This document shows, one piece after another, positions 48,041 to 56,353 of a stretch of DNA of 64,000 nt. The stretch's first letter is position 1. Every line of letters starts with the position of its first letter. The translations under genes were made by a program, and so were the position numbers. Under the pieces are notes generated by a model that did no database searches, had not been told where the DNA came from, and saw nothing but the letters and a program-made list of their open reading frames with translations. Source of the DNA: Leptospira hartskeerlii (lineage in GTDB: Bacteria > Spirochaetota > Leptospiria > Leptospirales > Leptospiraceae); assembly GCF_002811475.1 (NCBI RefSeq), contig NZ_NPDL01000010.1, positions 62,001-126,000 on the forward strand, written 5' to 3'.

Positions 48041-48820
48041 ATGGGATCAGGAACAGTCCAAAAAAAGCAAAAAGTAGAACGTAAGCTTGAAGTAAGGATC
48101 GCAGAGAACCAACTCGAGATCGAAAGAACTCTAGCTCTTCGTTATGACGTGTTCAATCTAGAGTTGGGAGAAGGTCTACCCCAATCCGCAGCTACTCGTA
48201 AAGACAGAGACGAATACGATTTATTTTGCGACCATCTTATCGTAGTGGATAAGAACAGAGATGATATGATCGTCGGAACTTATCGTATCCTACGAAGAAG
48301 TGTCGCAAAGGCAAATCTAGGATTTTATTCCGACAATGAATTCGATATTACTAAAATTTACGAATTAGAAAGAGAACCTGCAGAGATCGGACGCAGTTGC
48401 GTTCATCCTGAATACAGAGACGGATCAGTAATTTCTCTTCTTTGGGGCGGGCTTGCCCAATACATGAAGAAGAACAATATCGGATATCTTTTCGGTTGTG
48501 GTTCCGTTCATAGCACTGATGCTCAATCTGCAAACGACGTTTACGCGTTTTTGAAAGATAAACAAGCTCTTGCTGGAGAAGCTTTCGATGTAAAACCTCT
48601 TCCAGGATTCGAGATGGAAGGTTTCGATCAAAACTATTCTCCTGAAGATATAAAAGAAGTTTCTAAAAGGATCCCTGCATTGATTAAGGGGTATATTAGA
48701 GCCGGATCAACGATCTGCGGAATTCCAGCATTGGACGCAGTTTTCAAGACTACCGACTTCTTCATTATATTCGATATCAAGGACATCGAAGCAAGATACA
48801 GCAAACATTACTTAGAGTAG
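48041..48820 (+). CDS. GNAT-type N-acyltransferase (OlsB/hemolysin-like)
   Basis: The product has 259 residues from ATG 48041, which has AAGGA 5 bases upstream; a GTG at 47999 opens the frame but has no ribosome site. It matches the GNAT subgroup of ornithine N-acyltransferases and putative hemolysins: [15 protein letters not shown], a [17 protein letters not shown] block, [29 protein letters not shown] and [14 protein letters not shown]. OlsB puts a 3-hydroxyacyl chain on ornithine in making ornithine lipids. No second acyltransferase (OlsA) is adjacent, so the substrate is inferred. A strong terminator follows directly. Confidence 0.87.
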   Translation: MGSGTVQKKQKVERKLEVRIAENQLEIERTLALRYDVFNLELGEGLPQSAATRKDRDEYDLFCDHLIVVDKNRDDMIVGTYRILRRSVAKANLGFYSDNEFDITKIYELEREPAEIGRSCVHPEYRDGSVISLLWGGLAQYMKKNNIGYLFGCGSVHSTDAQSANDVYAFLKDKQALAGEAFDVKPLPGFEMEGFDQNYSPEDIKEVSKRIPALIKGYIRAGSTICGIPALDAVFKTTDFFIIFDIKDIEARYSKHYLE

Positions 48821-48848
48821 AATTAAAGACTCTGAGTTTTTGTAAGGG

Positions 48849-48877
48849 CGGGTCTCAACGAGGCCCGTTTTTGTTTT
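48849..48877 (+). terminator. Rho-independent terminator
   Basis: CGGGTCTC (48849-48856) pairs with GAGGCCCG (48860-48867), with one T:G pair, around a 3-base loop, followed by TTTTTGTTTTT. It ends the GNAT transcript. Confidence 0.85.
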
Positions 48878-48989
48878 TAGCCCTTTCCCGCACCTAAATA
48901 TGGGCCGATACACCTTGACCATTTGGGCTTCCCCTTTTTTTCTATACTAAATTCATTCTAAATAAGCGAAAACCCAGTTTGGGTGCCTC

Positions 48990-50084
48990 ATGAATCAAAT
49001 CGATTTCCAACATCCCTCTTTTAAGGATCAGATCCGGTTTTATATACTGGTATTTCTGTCCTTTACGTTCATGAGTGTCGGGTATTATTTAGGGATTTCT
49101 TCCTATATTTTAGGCTGGTTCGCATTTTGTATCTCCGCGTTTTCTGTGGCCGGCAACGACGCTGTTCAAACCGTAGGGACCTTTATTGAAAGTAAAAAGT
49201 CAGTGCATTGGTTTCCAAAACTTGCGGCCTTAGGTGGACTTCTTGCTTTGGTGTTCGGATACGCTTGGTGGTCAGGAAGCGGAGAAGTTCATTTTCACAG
49301 GCTGGATAATTTTACACCTCCTGCAGAATATAATTTTCTACAATTGATTGCGCCTATCGTTCTAGTAGTAATCACTCGGATGAAATCTCCGATCTCTACT
49401 ACTTTTTTGATCTTAGGATTATTCGGCGGACAGAATATAGAGAAGATGCTGACCAAATCCTTTTTAGGATACATGATCGCATTTATCACTGCATTGGTTG
49501 TCTGGGGAATTCTAGTAAAAATTGATCCGAAAGAATATTATGACGATCATATGCCCGATCCAAGGACCGAAAGAAAATGGGCGATCTTACAATGGTTTTC
49601 CACTTTATTTTTATGGGCTGCTTGGCTTGCTCAAGACGCTGCAAATATAGTTGTATATCTTCCTAGACAATTGAATTGGATGGAACTTGCAGGAGCAGTC
49701 TCCATTCTAATAGGTGCTCTTGGTATCATCTTGTATACCAACGGTGGAACTATCCAAGAGATCGTTACGGAAAAGTCCGACATCCAATGGTCCAAGGCAG
49801 CCACTATTGTCGACTTGGTATATGCAAGTATTCTAATATTGTTCCAAAAGATCAGTAATATGCCGATGTCCACTACTTGGGTATTCCTCGGGATGTTAGC
49901 AGGAAGGGAAATTATGTTAAATTTCCTTACCTACAGGGATGCTCCTTATTTGGAAACATTCCGCAAAGTAGGTAAGGATGTACTTCTTGCATCTATAGGA
50001 ATTGCAGTAAGTATTTTTATCTTCTTACTTGCTTCTCAGTTTTATCCCGAGAAGACTTCTTTTATCCCTAAGTTCCTAAAGTAA
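48990..50084 (+). CDS. PiT-family-like inorganic phosphate/ion permease
   Basis: The product has 364 residues and about 9-10 membrane helices, with no leader. Both inverted-repeat signatures of the PiT family are seen in degenerate form. The first is FSVAGNDAVQTVGTF (about 51-65), followed by TRMKSPISTTFLILGLFGGQ. The second is AWLAQDAANIVVYL (near 212-225), followed by NMPMSTTWVFLGMLAGREI. In classical PiT proteins the first motif reads GANDxANA, so this is a divergent branch. Phosphate transport is a reasonable guess; sulfate-type relatives exist. It is apparently monocistronic and convergent with an acyl-CoA dehydrogenase gene 10 bp away. Confidence 0.85.
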   Translation: MNQIDFQHPSFKDQIRFYILVFLSFTFMSVGYYLGISSYILGWFAFCISAFSVAGNDAVQTVGTFIESKKSVHWFPKLAALGGLLALVFGYAWWSGSGEVHFHRLDNFTPPAEYNFLQLIAPIVLVVITRMKSPISTTFLILGLFGGQNIEKMLTKSFLGYMIAFITALVVWGILVKIDPKEYYDDHMPDPRTERKWAILQWFSTLFLWAAWLAQDAANIVVYLPRQLNWMELAGAVSILIGALGIILYTNGGTIQEIVTEKSDIQWSKAATIVDLVYASILILFQKISNMPMSTTWVFLGMLAGREIMLNFLTYRDAPYLETFRKVGKDVLLASIGIAVSIFIFLLASQFYPEKTSFIPKFLK

Positions 50085-50094
50085 TCTTAAGGTT

Positions 50095-51837
50095 CTATAC
50101 AGCATTTTCTATTCTATAGATGCATGCTTTTGAAATTGCCGTGCTATCGATTAGATATGCCCTACAATCTTTTGACCAACGATCGAATTGGTTGTTTTGT
50201 TTTAGTTTGATCAAAGCTTTCTCATACAGCATACTGCATAGATATCTCGAAGTAATGATCATTAGATTTTCTGCGACCCTTTCTTTCGCTTGATCGTCTT
50301 CGATTGATTTAAATTTTGCAATTGCATCTTCGAATATCTGGGATTGTTCATTTAGGAATTTAGAAGGTGATTCTATTTCCGATTTAATCGATTCCAGATA
50401 TTTTTTGAAATTTCCTTCTCCACTCATTCCTGCTACGATTGCGCCGACTGCAATTCTAACGTGGATCTGACTTGTTCCTTCGTAGATCGTATTAATCCTA
50501 GAGTCCCTAAATATTCTAGCTACATCATAATCTTCAGTGTAGCCGGCTCCACCATGGATTTGAATGGCAAGGCCAGCACATTTATGCCCTTCTTCTGAAC
50601 AATAATACTTAGAGATAGGTGTAAGTACTGTAGCAAGATTTCCCCATTTTTTTACTCTTTCGTCTTTTCGGATCTCTCTATCTTCTTTATGCGCCTTTTC
50701 TAAACGGATCTGGTGGTGTTGGTACATGTCTACCACACGCGCCGTTTCAAATGTGAGGAGTCTCATCGCGTTAACTTCTCGTTGGATTTTATGAAGCATT
50801 TCTGCAACTGCAGGAATCTCACCGATCGATTTTCCGAACTGTTGTCTTTCTTCCGCATACTTTTTAGATTCAAAATATGCTCCGGCTGCACTTCCCGGAC
50901 CACAAGCGGCACTTCCGAGTCTCATAAAATTTGTCATGCCTGTAGTGTATCGAGTGAGACCGAGCCCTTCTTGCCCTAAGAGTTCACCATAACTATTTTC
51001 ATATACGATCTCGCAGGTAGGTGATGCATGAATTCCCATTTTTGTTTCAATTCCTGCAACCGTTACGTCTTCACTTTTTACCAGGAATACCGATAGGCCT
51101 CGAGCTCCTCCGTTCCCTGTTCGAGCGAGAGTCAATAAACTAGATGGATAAGGACCGAGTCCACAACCTTGGGATATAAAACGTTTCGTTCCATTCAAAC
51201 GGTAATGTCCGTCTTCCATCTTTACTGCGGTTGTTCTGACGTTATTTAGATCGGATCCGAAATCCGGTTCGGTAAGAGACATTGCAAAAAGAGTTTCGCC
51301 GGTCGCCGCTTTTGCTGCGAAATTTTCTATCTGCTCTTCTGTTCCGTATCTAGAGACGATCTGTGCTAGATTCAGTAGAGCGACTGTCATACAAAAAGAT
51401 ACATCAGCTCTAGCCATGATCATTCCGTAAAATGCGCTCATGGTTCCCGGCAGTCCGAGTCCTCCTGCTTCTCTCGAGATGGAGAAGGGCATGAGCCCTG
51501 TGTCCCGGAATTTTTCGTATATCGATGTAGTTTCGTCCGGGAAGATTACCTTTCCATTTTCGTAACGTAGGTGCTTCTTATCCATGATGCTAGAAAGTTG
51601 AGAAACATCTTTTCCGAAAAATTCGCCCAAGGATTCAAGGCTCGATCTGTACAATTCTACAGCTTCTTCGACACTAGAAGGAGCCATTTCGTATCTTGGG
51701 TTATTTGTTTTCTTATAAAGTTCGTGTTCGAAAAATTCTTCGCCTTCCGTTGATTTTACGATTGAAGCCCAATCAATCAAATGTTCGAAAAACAGTTTTA
51801 AATCTTCATCATCTGTAAAATAATTATTAGCTATCAT
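50095..51837 (-). CDS. Acyl-CoA dehydrogenase, large (FadE5/DmdC-like)
   Basis: The product has 580 residues, longer than the 380-400 of standard enzymes. An N-terminal extension of about 40 residues precedes the fold. The flavin signature FAMSLTEPDFGSDLNNV, KMGIHASPTCEIVY and GGAGYTEDYDVARIFRD lead to the catalytic Glu in INTIYEGTSQIH, as in short- and medium-chain enzymes. A 100-residue C-terminal helical extension follows, as in the large subfamily that includes DmdC and mycobacterial FadE5. It lies 15 bp downstream of fadH, so the two act in one operon in fatty-acid oxidation. The divergent TetR gene probably controls both. Confidence 0.93.
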   Translation of the reverse strand: MIANNYFTDDEDLKLFFEHLIDWASIVKSTEGEEFFEHELYKKTNNPRYEMAPSSVEEAVELYRSSLESLGEFFGKDVSQLSSIMDKKHLRYENGKVIFPDETTSIYEKFRDTGLMPFSISREAGGLGLPGTMSAFYGMIMARADVSFCMTVALLNLAQIVSRYGTEEQIENFAAKAATGETLFAMSLTEPDFGSDLNNVRTTAVKMEDGHYRLNGTKRFISQGCGLGPYPSSLLTLARTGNGGARGLSVFLVKSEDVTVAGIETKMGIHASPTCEIVYENSYGELLGQEGLGLTRYTTGMTNFMRLGSAACGPGSAAGAYFESKKYAEERQQFGKSIGEIPAVAEMLHKIQREVNAMRLLTFETARVVDMYQHHQIRLEKAHKEDREIRKDERVKKWGNLATVLTPISKYYCSEEGHKCAGLAIQIHGGAGYTEDYDVARIFRDSRINTIYEGTSQIHVRIAVGAIVAGMSGEGNFKKYLESIKSEIESPSKFLNEQSQIFEDAIAKFKSIEDDQAKERVAENLMIITSRYLCSMLYEKALIKLKQNNQFDRWSKDCRAYLIDSTAISKACIYRIENAV

Positions 51838-51852
51838 ATATTCCCTTGTTAT

Positions 51853-53877
51853 CTATGTGGTTGCCGCGACTTTGTTTTCTTTTCCAATACTGTAAGCAGC
51901 ATTCAATCCTTCCAGAAACGCTCTCTCTGCATCAATTCCTTTGGAGTCCTTTGCTCCTCCGATAACGAATATTTGCTTTTGAGGATATAAAGATTTATAA
52001 GTTTCATAGAGAGAACTTTCTTTTTCCTGTCCCACACAAAGGATGAGTGAATCGCAAGGATAAAGAACTTCTTCTCCATTCTTCATTATTATCTTTAGGC
52101 CGTCTTTAGTGATTTCCTTGTAGTTGAGTCCCTGAAAGAATTCTACTCCGGATGCTTCTAATTCCTGTTTGAGAGCCCAAAAAGTAGTAGGTCCCAAGCC
52201 GGCACCATGTTTTCCGCTTCTTCTAAAAATCGCAACTTCTCTTTCCGATTCGTGAGGTTGGATAACAGCGTTCGTATACGAATCGATATTATATTTTTTT
52301 GAATAAGATTCTATATTTGGATCGTGTTCTTCGGTCAGTTTATGAGCCACATCAACGCCGATCCCGCCTCCGCCGATCACAGCCACTTTTTTTCCTGCTT
52401 TGAATTTACCGGTTAGATACTCTGTGTAATTTCCGACCGGAAGATTATGAATACCAGGTAGTGTAAATTCTCTTGGTTTAACACCGGTTGCAAATATGAT
52501 CGCATCCGGATTTAATTCTTCAAGTAGCTTTAGATCACAATTTGTATTTAAACGAATATCAACACCGAGTGCAGGAAGTTCGTTTCTAAAATAACGGATC
52601 GTCTCTTTGAATTCGGATTTGCCTGGAATATTAGAAGCAAGCTGGAATTGTCCTCCTAATTGATCCGCTTTTTCTAACAAGATAACTTCGTGACCAAAAG
52701 AAGCGCTTGCCCTTGCTGCTTCCAGGCCTCCCGGCCCAGATCCGATCACCACAACTTTTTGCGGTTTCACTGTAGGATCTTTTTTGTATTCCAACTCATT
52801 GACAGCTTGTGGATTGACTAGGCAGGAAACCGATTTATCTATGAAAGCATGATCCAAACAGGATTGGTTGCATGCGATACAAGTGTTGATCCGATCTGAC
52901 ATACCTGTCTGGATCTTTTTTACGATAAACGGATCTGCGAGAAATGGCCTCGCCATAGAAATTATATCTGCTTGGTTGTTATCAAAAATTCTTTGTACAG
53001 TCATCGGATCGTTTACTCTGTTGGATGCGATGATAGGAATACCAGGCGTTTTTTCTTTGATCCGTCCTGCAATGTTTGCCCAGGCACCTCTTGGAACTAA
53101 TTGGCTGATAGTTGGGATCCTTGATTCATGCCATCCGATCCCAATATTTAAAGCGGATACACCTTCCTGCTTTAGTGTTTGAGCAAGAATACATACTTCT
53201 TCAAAAGTAGGATTTCCCGGAATGAGATCAATTCCAGACATTCTGAAAATTATAGGAAAACCTTCCGGTAAATTTTTTACAACTGCACGTAGAACTTCGA
53301 CGGCCATGTTCATTCGTCTTTTGGAATCTCCTCCAAAATGATCGTCTCTATGATTTGTGACAGGAGAGAAGAATTGGTTAATGAGATATCCTTCGCTGCC
53401 CATAATTTCCACTGCTCCAAATCCTGTTTCTTTTGCGAGCTTTGCTGAGGTCCCAAAATCTTCTGCGGTTTTCCAACATTCTTCTTCAGTGAGAGCTCTA
53501 GGAATATATCTATTGATGGGAGCGCGAATGGCAGAAGGGCCTACGCAATTTCTATCGAACGCATAACGTCCCGCGTGAAAAAGTTGCGCGCACATAGTTC
53601 CGCGGCCATTCAGAAGATCATTCATCTTCTTTAGTTCGGATGCATGTTCTTCATTTTGTATATTGAAGAAGTGTTTGGATCCCCTTCCTTCCTCGTTCAC
53701 GCTAATTCCACCGGTCACTATAAGTCCGACGCCGCCTTCAAAACGTTTTCCATAGAATGCGGCCATTCTTTCTGCGGTTCCAGTTTTGCCCTCGAGTCCG
53801 AGGTGCATAGATCCCATTACAAATCGGTTTGGAAGTGTAAACTTTCCGATATTTATGGTTTGAAAGGCTTTTTCCAT
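51853..53877 (-). CDS. fadH: 2,4-Dienoyl-CoA reductase-like flavoenzyme
   Basis: The product has 674 residues, the normal length. The N-terminal OYE-type TIM barrel (1-340) is followed by the iron-sulfur cysteines C-x2-C-x3-C-x11-C in CIACNQSCLDHAF...SCLVNP. Then comes an FAD domain (VVIGSGPGGLEAARA, about 375-389) and an NAD(P) domain (VAVIGGGGIGVDVA). These are the cofactors of FadH (FMN, 4Fe-4S, FAD), which removes the 4,5 double bond in unsaturated fatty-acid oxidation. The family also includes trimethylamine dehydrogenase-like enzymes, so the substrate is likely but not certain. It is first in an operon with the acyl-CoA dehydrogenase and divergent from tetR. Confidence 0.9.
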   Translation of the reverse strand: MEKAFQTINIGKFTLPNRFVMGSMHLGLEGKTGTAERMAAFYGKRFEGGVGLIVTGGISVNEEGRGSKHFFNIQNEEHASELKKMNDLLNGRGTMCAQLFHAGRYAFDRNCVGPSAIRAPINRYIPRALTEEECWKTAEDFGTSAKLAKETGFGAVEIMGSEGYLINQFFSPVTNHRDDHFGGDSKRRMNMAVEVLRAVVKNLPEGFPIIFRMSGIDLIPGNPTFEEVCILAQTLKQEGVSALNIGIGWHESRIPTISQLVPRGAWANIAGRIKEKTPGIPIIASNRVNDPMTVQRIFDNNQADIISMARPFLADPFIVKKIQTGMSDRINTCIACNQSCLDHAFIDKSVSCLVNPQAVNELEYKKDPTVKPQKVVVIGSGPGGLEAARASASFGHEVILLEKADQLGGQFQLASNIPGKSEFKETIRYFRNELPALGVDIRLNTNCDLKLLEELNPDAIIFATGVKPREFTLPGIHNLPVGNYTEYLTGKFKAGKKVAVIGGGGIGVDVAHKLTEEHDPNIESYSKKYNIDSYTNAVIQPHESEREVAIFRRSGKHGAGLGPTTFWALKQELEASGVEFFQGLNYKEITKDGLKIIMKNGEEVLYPCDSLILCVGQEKESSLYETYKSLYPQKQIFVIGGAKDSKGIDAERAFLEGLNAAYSIGKENKVAATT

Positions 53878-53903
53878 AATACAATTCTCCGCTGAATTCT
53901 ATA

Positions 53904-53932
53904 TTGAAGGTATTATTTACCAATGGTAATAT
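53904..53932 (+). promoter_or_regulatory. Candidate tetR promoter overlapping operator 1
   Basis: TTGAAG (53904-53909) and TAATAT (53927-53932) are 17 bases apart on the plus strand. The palindrome TTACCA-A-TGGTAA (53917-53929) covers the -10 side. Confidence 0.5.
53917..53929. promoter_or_regulatory. TetR operator site 1
   Basis: TTACCA, one central base, TGGTAA: a 13-bp perfect palindrome, 40 bp from the fadH start. Confidence 0.7.
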
Positions 53933-53955
53933 AAATTACATAGGATTCAAGAGAT

Positions 53956-53985
53956 AAATTACCATTGGTAAATATGTTCTTGCAA
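53956..53985 (-). promoter_or_regulatory. Candidate fadH promoter overlapping operator 2
   Basis: On the minus strand TTGCAA (53985-53980) and TAATTT (53961-53956) are 18 bases apart. The second palindrome (53959-53971) lies across the -10 and spacer, so bound repressor would block it. Confidence 0.45.
53959..53971. promoter_or_regulatory. TetR operator site 2
   Basis: TTACCA, one central base, TGGTAA: same arms as site 1, with the central base changed. The centres are 42 bp apart, about four helical turns. Confidence 0.7.
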
Positions 53986-53995
53986 AAAATTAGAA

Positions 53996-54670
53996 ATGCT
54001 AAGAATCGTTAGTATGTCCGTAAATAAGAAACGCCGCCAGCAGCAGGGACCGGGAAGGCCTTTTAAAAAGGACAAGGTCACTGTCAGGGAAGATCTTATA
54101 TCCGCGGGTACTGAGTTATTAAAGACAACCCCTCTCGAAGAAATCTCCTTACGAAAAGTAGCTGCACTTGCGGGTGTCAGTCATGCGGCCTCTTACCATC
54201 ACTTCGAAAACAAGAACGCACTGCTTGCTGCAATTTCAGAAAGAGGATTTCAGAAATATTTCTCTGAGTATCAGAAGGAACTTGAAAAGACGGAAAACAA
54301 TTTTCTGGGACGTTTTCATGCTCTTGGTTGGACTTACATTCAGTTCATTTTAAACAATCAACAATTTGCTAGGATCATGTTCGGCGGTATTGATATAAAT
54401 TTACATCCGACATTGTCTGCAGTTTCTAGAAGAACATATCGGCAGTTGCATGAAATTATACGTATGGGCCAAAGGTTGGGGGCGATTAAGCCTGGACAAA
54501 CACGCGAGAAGACTGTGGCGTCTTGGTCTATGATACATGGAATCGCGATGCTTTTTTTGGAAGGGAGAATAAAACCTCAAAAGAAGAAAGAAGATATGAA
54601 AAAATTTATCTTGTCCGTGATCGAGTGCGCGTATACGGGAATGACATTACCGCCGCCTGTTGTAAAATAA
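53996..54670 (+). CDS. TetR-family repressor, probable regulator of the fadH operon
   Basis: The product has 224 residues (218 from a second ATG at 54014). After a basic N-terminal arm (KKRRQQQGPGRPFKKDK), the TetR helix-turn-helix lies at about 30-75, with LRKVAALAGVSHAASYHHFENK as helices 2 and 3 (interrupted before the last two residues). The ligand domain has IMFGGIDI and ALGWTYIQFILNN, as in the TetR C-terminal WHG group. It is divergent from fadH, and the intergenic region has two identical palindromic half-site pairs. Autoregulation and repression of fadH and the acyl-CoA dehydrogenase until an acyl-CoA or similar ligand appears is the natural model, but it is inferred. Confidence 0.9.
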   Translation: MLRIVSMSVNKKRRQQQGPGRPFKKDKVTVREDLISAGTELLKTTPLEEISLRKVAALAGVSHAASYHHFENKNALLAAISERGFQKYFSEYQKELEKTENNFLGRFHALGWTYIQFILNNQQFARIMFGGIDINLHPTLSAVSRRTYRQLHEIIRMGQRLGAIKPGQTREKTVASWSMIHGIAMLFLEGRIKPQKKKEDMKKFILSVIECAYTGMTLPPPVVK

Positions 54671-54674
54671 AGAT

Positions 54675-54697
54675 GTGGCTCTCTTCTTCAGAGCCAC
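54675..54697. terminator. Bidirectional terminator between tetR and the monooxygenase gene
   Basis: GTGGCTCT (54675-54682) pairs with AGAGCCAC (54690-54697) around a 7-base loop. On the minus strand the sequence after the stem is ATCTTTATTTT, a good T tract; on the plus strand it is weaker. Confidence 0.6.
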
Positions 54698-54717
54698 TCG
54701 AATTCAATATCTATTTT

Positions 54718-56193
54718 TCAAGCAGAGAGAATTTCATAATCAGACAGATCGATCTTTTTAGTTCGATAAGAATATTCGTAAGTATGACCGGGCCAATTGT
54801 TTGTGTTCTTACCGGAAGCATTTATATACCAATTCGTACATCCAGTGTCCCAAACGAATTTATCAAATTTTTTATTCAAAGAAGTATTGTAATTTTGCAT
54901 ACTGCGAACCTTAGGGATCAATGCTTTGATCCCATTCTTATCCATTTCATTTAAAGCAGAAATTAGATAACGAACCTGGGCTTCGATCATGTATACGATA
55001 GAATTATGAGCCAAATTCGTGTTCGGTCCGTATAAAATATAAAAATTCGGGAAACCTGCTACAGTTATTCCTAGATAAGCTTCTGCACCATTCTTCCAAA
55101 CTTCATTTAGATCTTGGTTTTTGGTTCCCTTTACTTTCATAGGAGAGAGAAACTCGGTTGCCTTAAATCCAGTCCCAAAAACGATCGCGTCGAATTTTTT
55201 AAGACCATCTTTAGTAACTATTCCTTCCGCAATAGCCTCTTTGATGGATTCAGAAAGGACTTTTGTATTCGGTTTTGCTAATGCTTCATAATAGTCGTTG
55301 GAAAGAAGGATACGTTTACATCCTGCAGGATAATCTGGAGTTAGGATCTTGCGAAGTTCCGGATCCTTGATAAATTTTTTCATATGAAAAAGGCTCATCC
55401 ATTTTACGATCTTATTTGCATGATTATTCTTTTGGAATGCGATCATTCTGATCTCGTTCCAAATATAGATCTGGAATCTATGCAGTAACCTATAGCCGGG
55501 AAGATACTTAAATAAGAACTTTTCAAAGTTGAAATATTTACGATCCGGTTTAGAAACTACCCAAGGCGCCGTTCTTTGAAAAACGGTTACGTCTGCTCCT
55601 TGGTTTATGATTTGAGGAATGAACTGAATTGCGCTCGCACCGGTTCCTATTGCCGCTACCTTCTTCCCTGAAAAATTATAAGAAGGATCCCAATTTGCAG
55701 AGTGAAATATCCTACCTTTAAAACTTTCCAAACCTTTGATAGAAGGAAGAGCGGGGCGATTCAATTGTCCCACAGCAGAAATAAAAACGTTATGCTCTAA
55801 TGTTTCATTTTGAGAAGTTTTGATCTTCCAAGTTCTGGAAGAATCATCCCAATCGGCGGCTTTGATCTCGGTCCCGAAACGAATATGAGGAAGTATCCCG
55901 TATTTTTCGGCGCAATGTTTTAAATAGGAAAGTATCTCGGGCTGAGCGGAATATTTTCTAGGCCAGTTAGAATTCGGCTCGAAAGAAAAAGAATAAAGAT
56001 GAGAAGGAACATCGCATGCAGCTCCCGGATAAGTATTTTCTCTCCAAGTTCCTCCAACTGAATTCGATTTTTCGTAAATTACGAAATTATTGAATCCGTT
56101 TTTCTTAAGTTGAATTGCAGCACATAATCCGCCAAAACCCGTTCCTACGATTGCGATAGAGATCGATTTTTCCTTTTTATTTTGCGACTGCAT
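54718..56193 (-). CDS. Flavin monooxygenase, Baeyer-Villiger type
   Basis: The product has 491 residues. The FAD site is IVGTGFGGLCAA (15-26), with VGGTWRENTYPGAACDVPSH (46-65) as the family block. The Baeyer-Villiger fingerprint F-x-G-x3-H-x3-W is intact in FKGRIFHSANW (158-168). The NADPH site is AIGTGASAIQ (181-190). Enzymes of this class insert oxygen next to a ketone or oxidise heteroatoms. It lacks a partner esterase nearby, although lactone-forming enzymes often have one; the alpha/beta hydrolase 8 kb away is not linked. A TetR-type palindrome sits upstream of its start, so an inducible role is likely. It is convergent with tetR. Confidence 0.92.
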   Translation of the reverse strand: MQSQNKKEKSISIAIVGTGFGGLCAAIQLKKNGFNNFVIYEKSNSVGGTWRENTYPGAACDVPSHLYSFSFEPNSNWPRKYSAQPEILSYLKHCAEKYGILPHIRFGTEIKAADWDDSSRTWKIKTSQNETLEHNVFISAVGQLNRPALPSIKGLESFKGRIFHSANWDPSYNFSGKKVAAIGTGASAIQFIPQIINQGADVTVFQRTAPWVVSKPDRKYFNFEKFLFKYLPGYRLLHRFQIYIWNEIRMIAFQKNNHANKIVKWMSLFHMKKFIKDPELRKILTPDYPAGCKRILLSNDYYEALAKPNTKVLSESIKEAIAEGIVTKDGLKKFDAIVFGTGFKATEFLSPMKVKGTKNQDLNEVWKNGAEAYLGITVAGFPNFYILYGPNTNLAHNSIVYMIEAQVRYLISALNEMDKNGIKALIPKVRSMQNYNTSLNKKFDKFVWDTGCTNWYINASGKNTNNWPGHTYEYSYRTKKIDLSDYEILSA

Positions 56194-56222
56194 GGTTTCC
56201 TAACTCCGACTAACTTATTGTT

Positions 56223-56236
56223 TGAACAAACGTTCA
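56223..56236. promoter_or_regulatory. Operator-like palindrome upstream of the monooxygenase gene
   Basis: TGAAC, four bases, GTTCA, about 30 bp before the ATG at 56193. The pattern resembles TetR-family operators but differs from the TTACCA sites of the neighbouring locus, so another regulator would be needed. Confidence 0.4.
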
Positions 56237-56353
56237 CTGTGTTTTATTTATTAGATTCCGACTTAAGCGCATCATTGAAATGAAAATCATTCTAGCAAGT
56301 CGATTTTTACGATTAACTTTTGTATCGAACCTTGTTAAATATCAATCTTAGGT

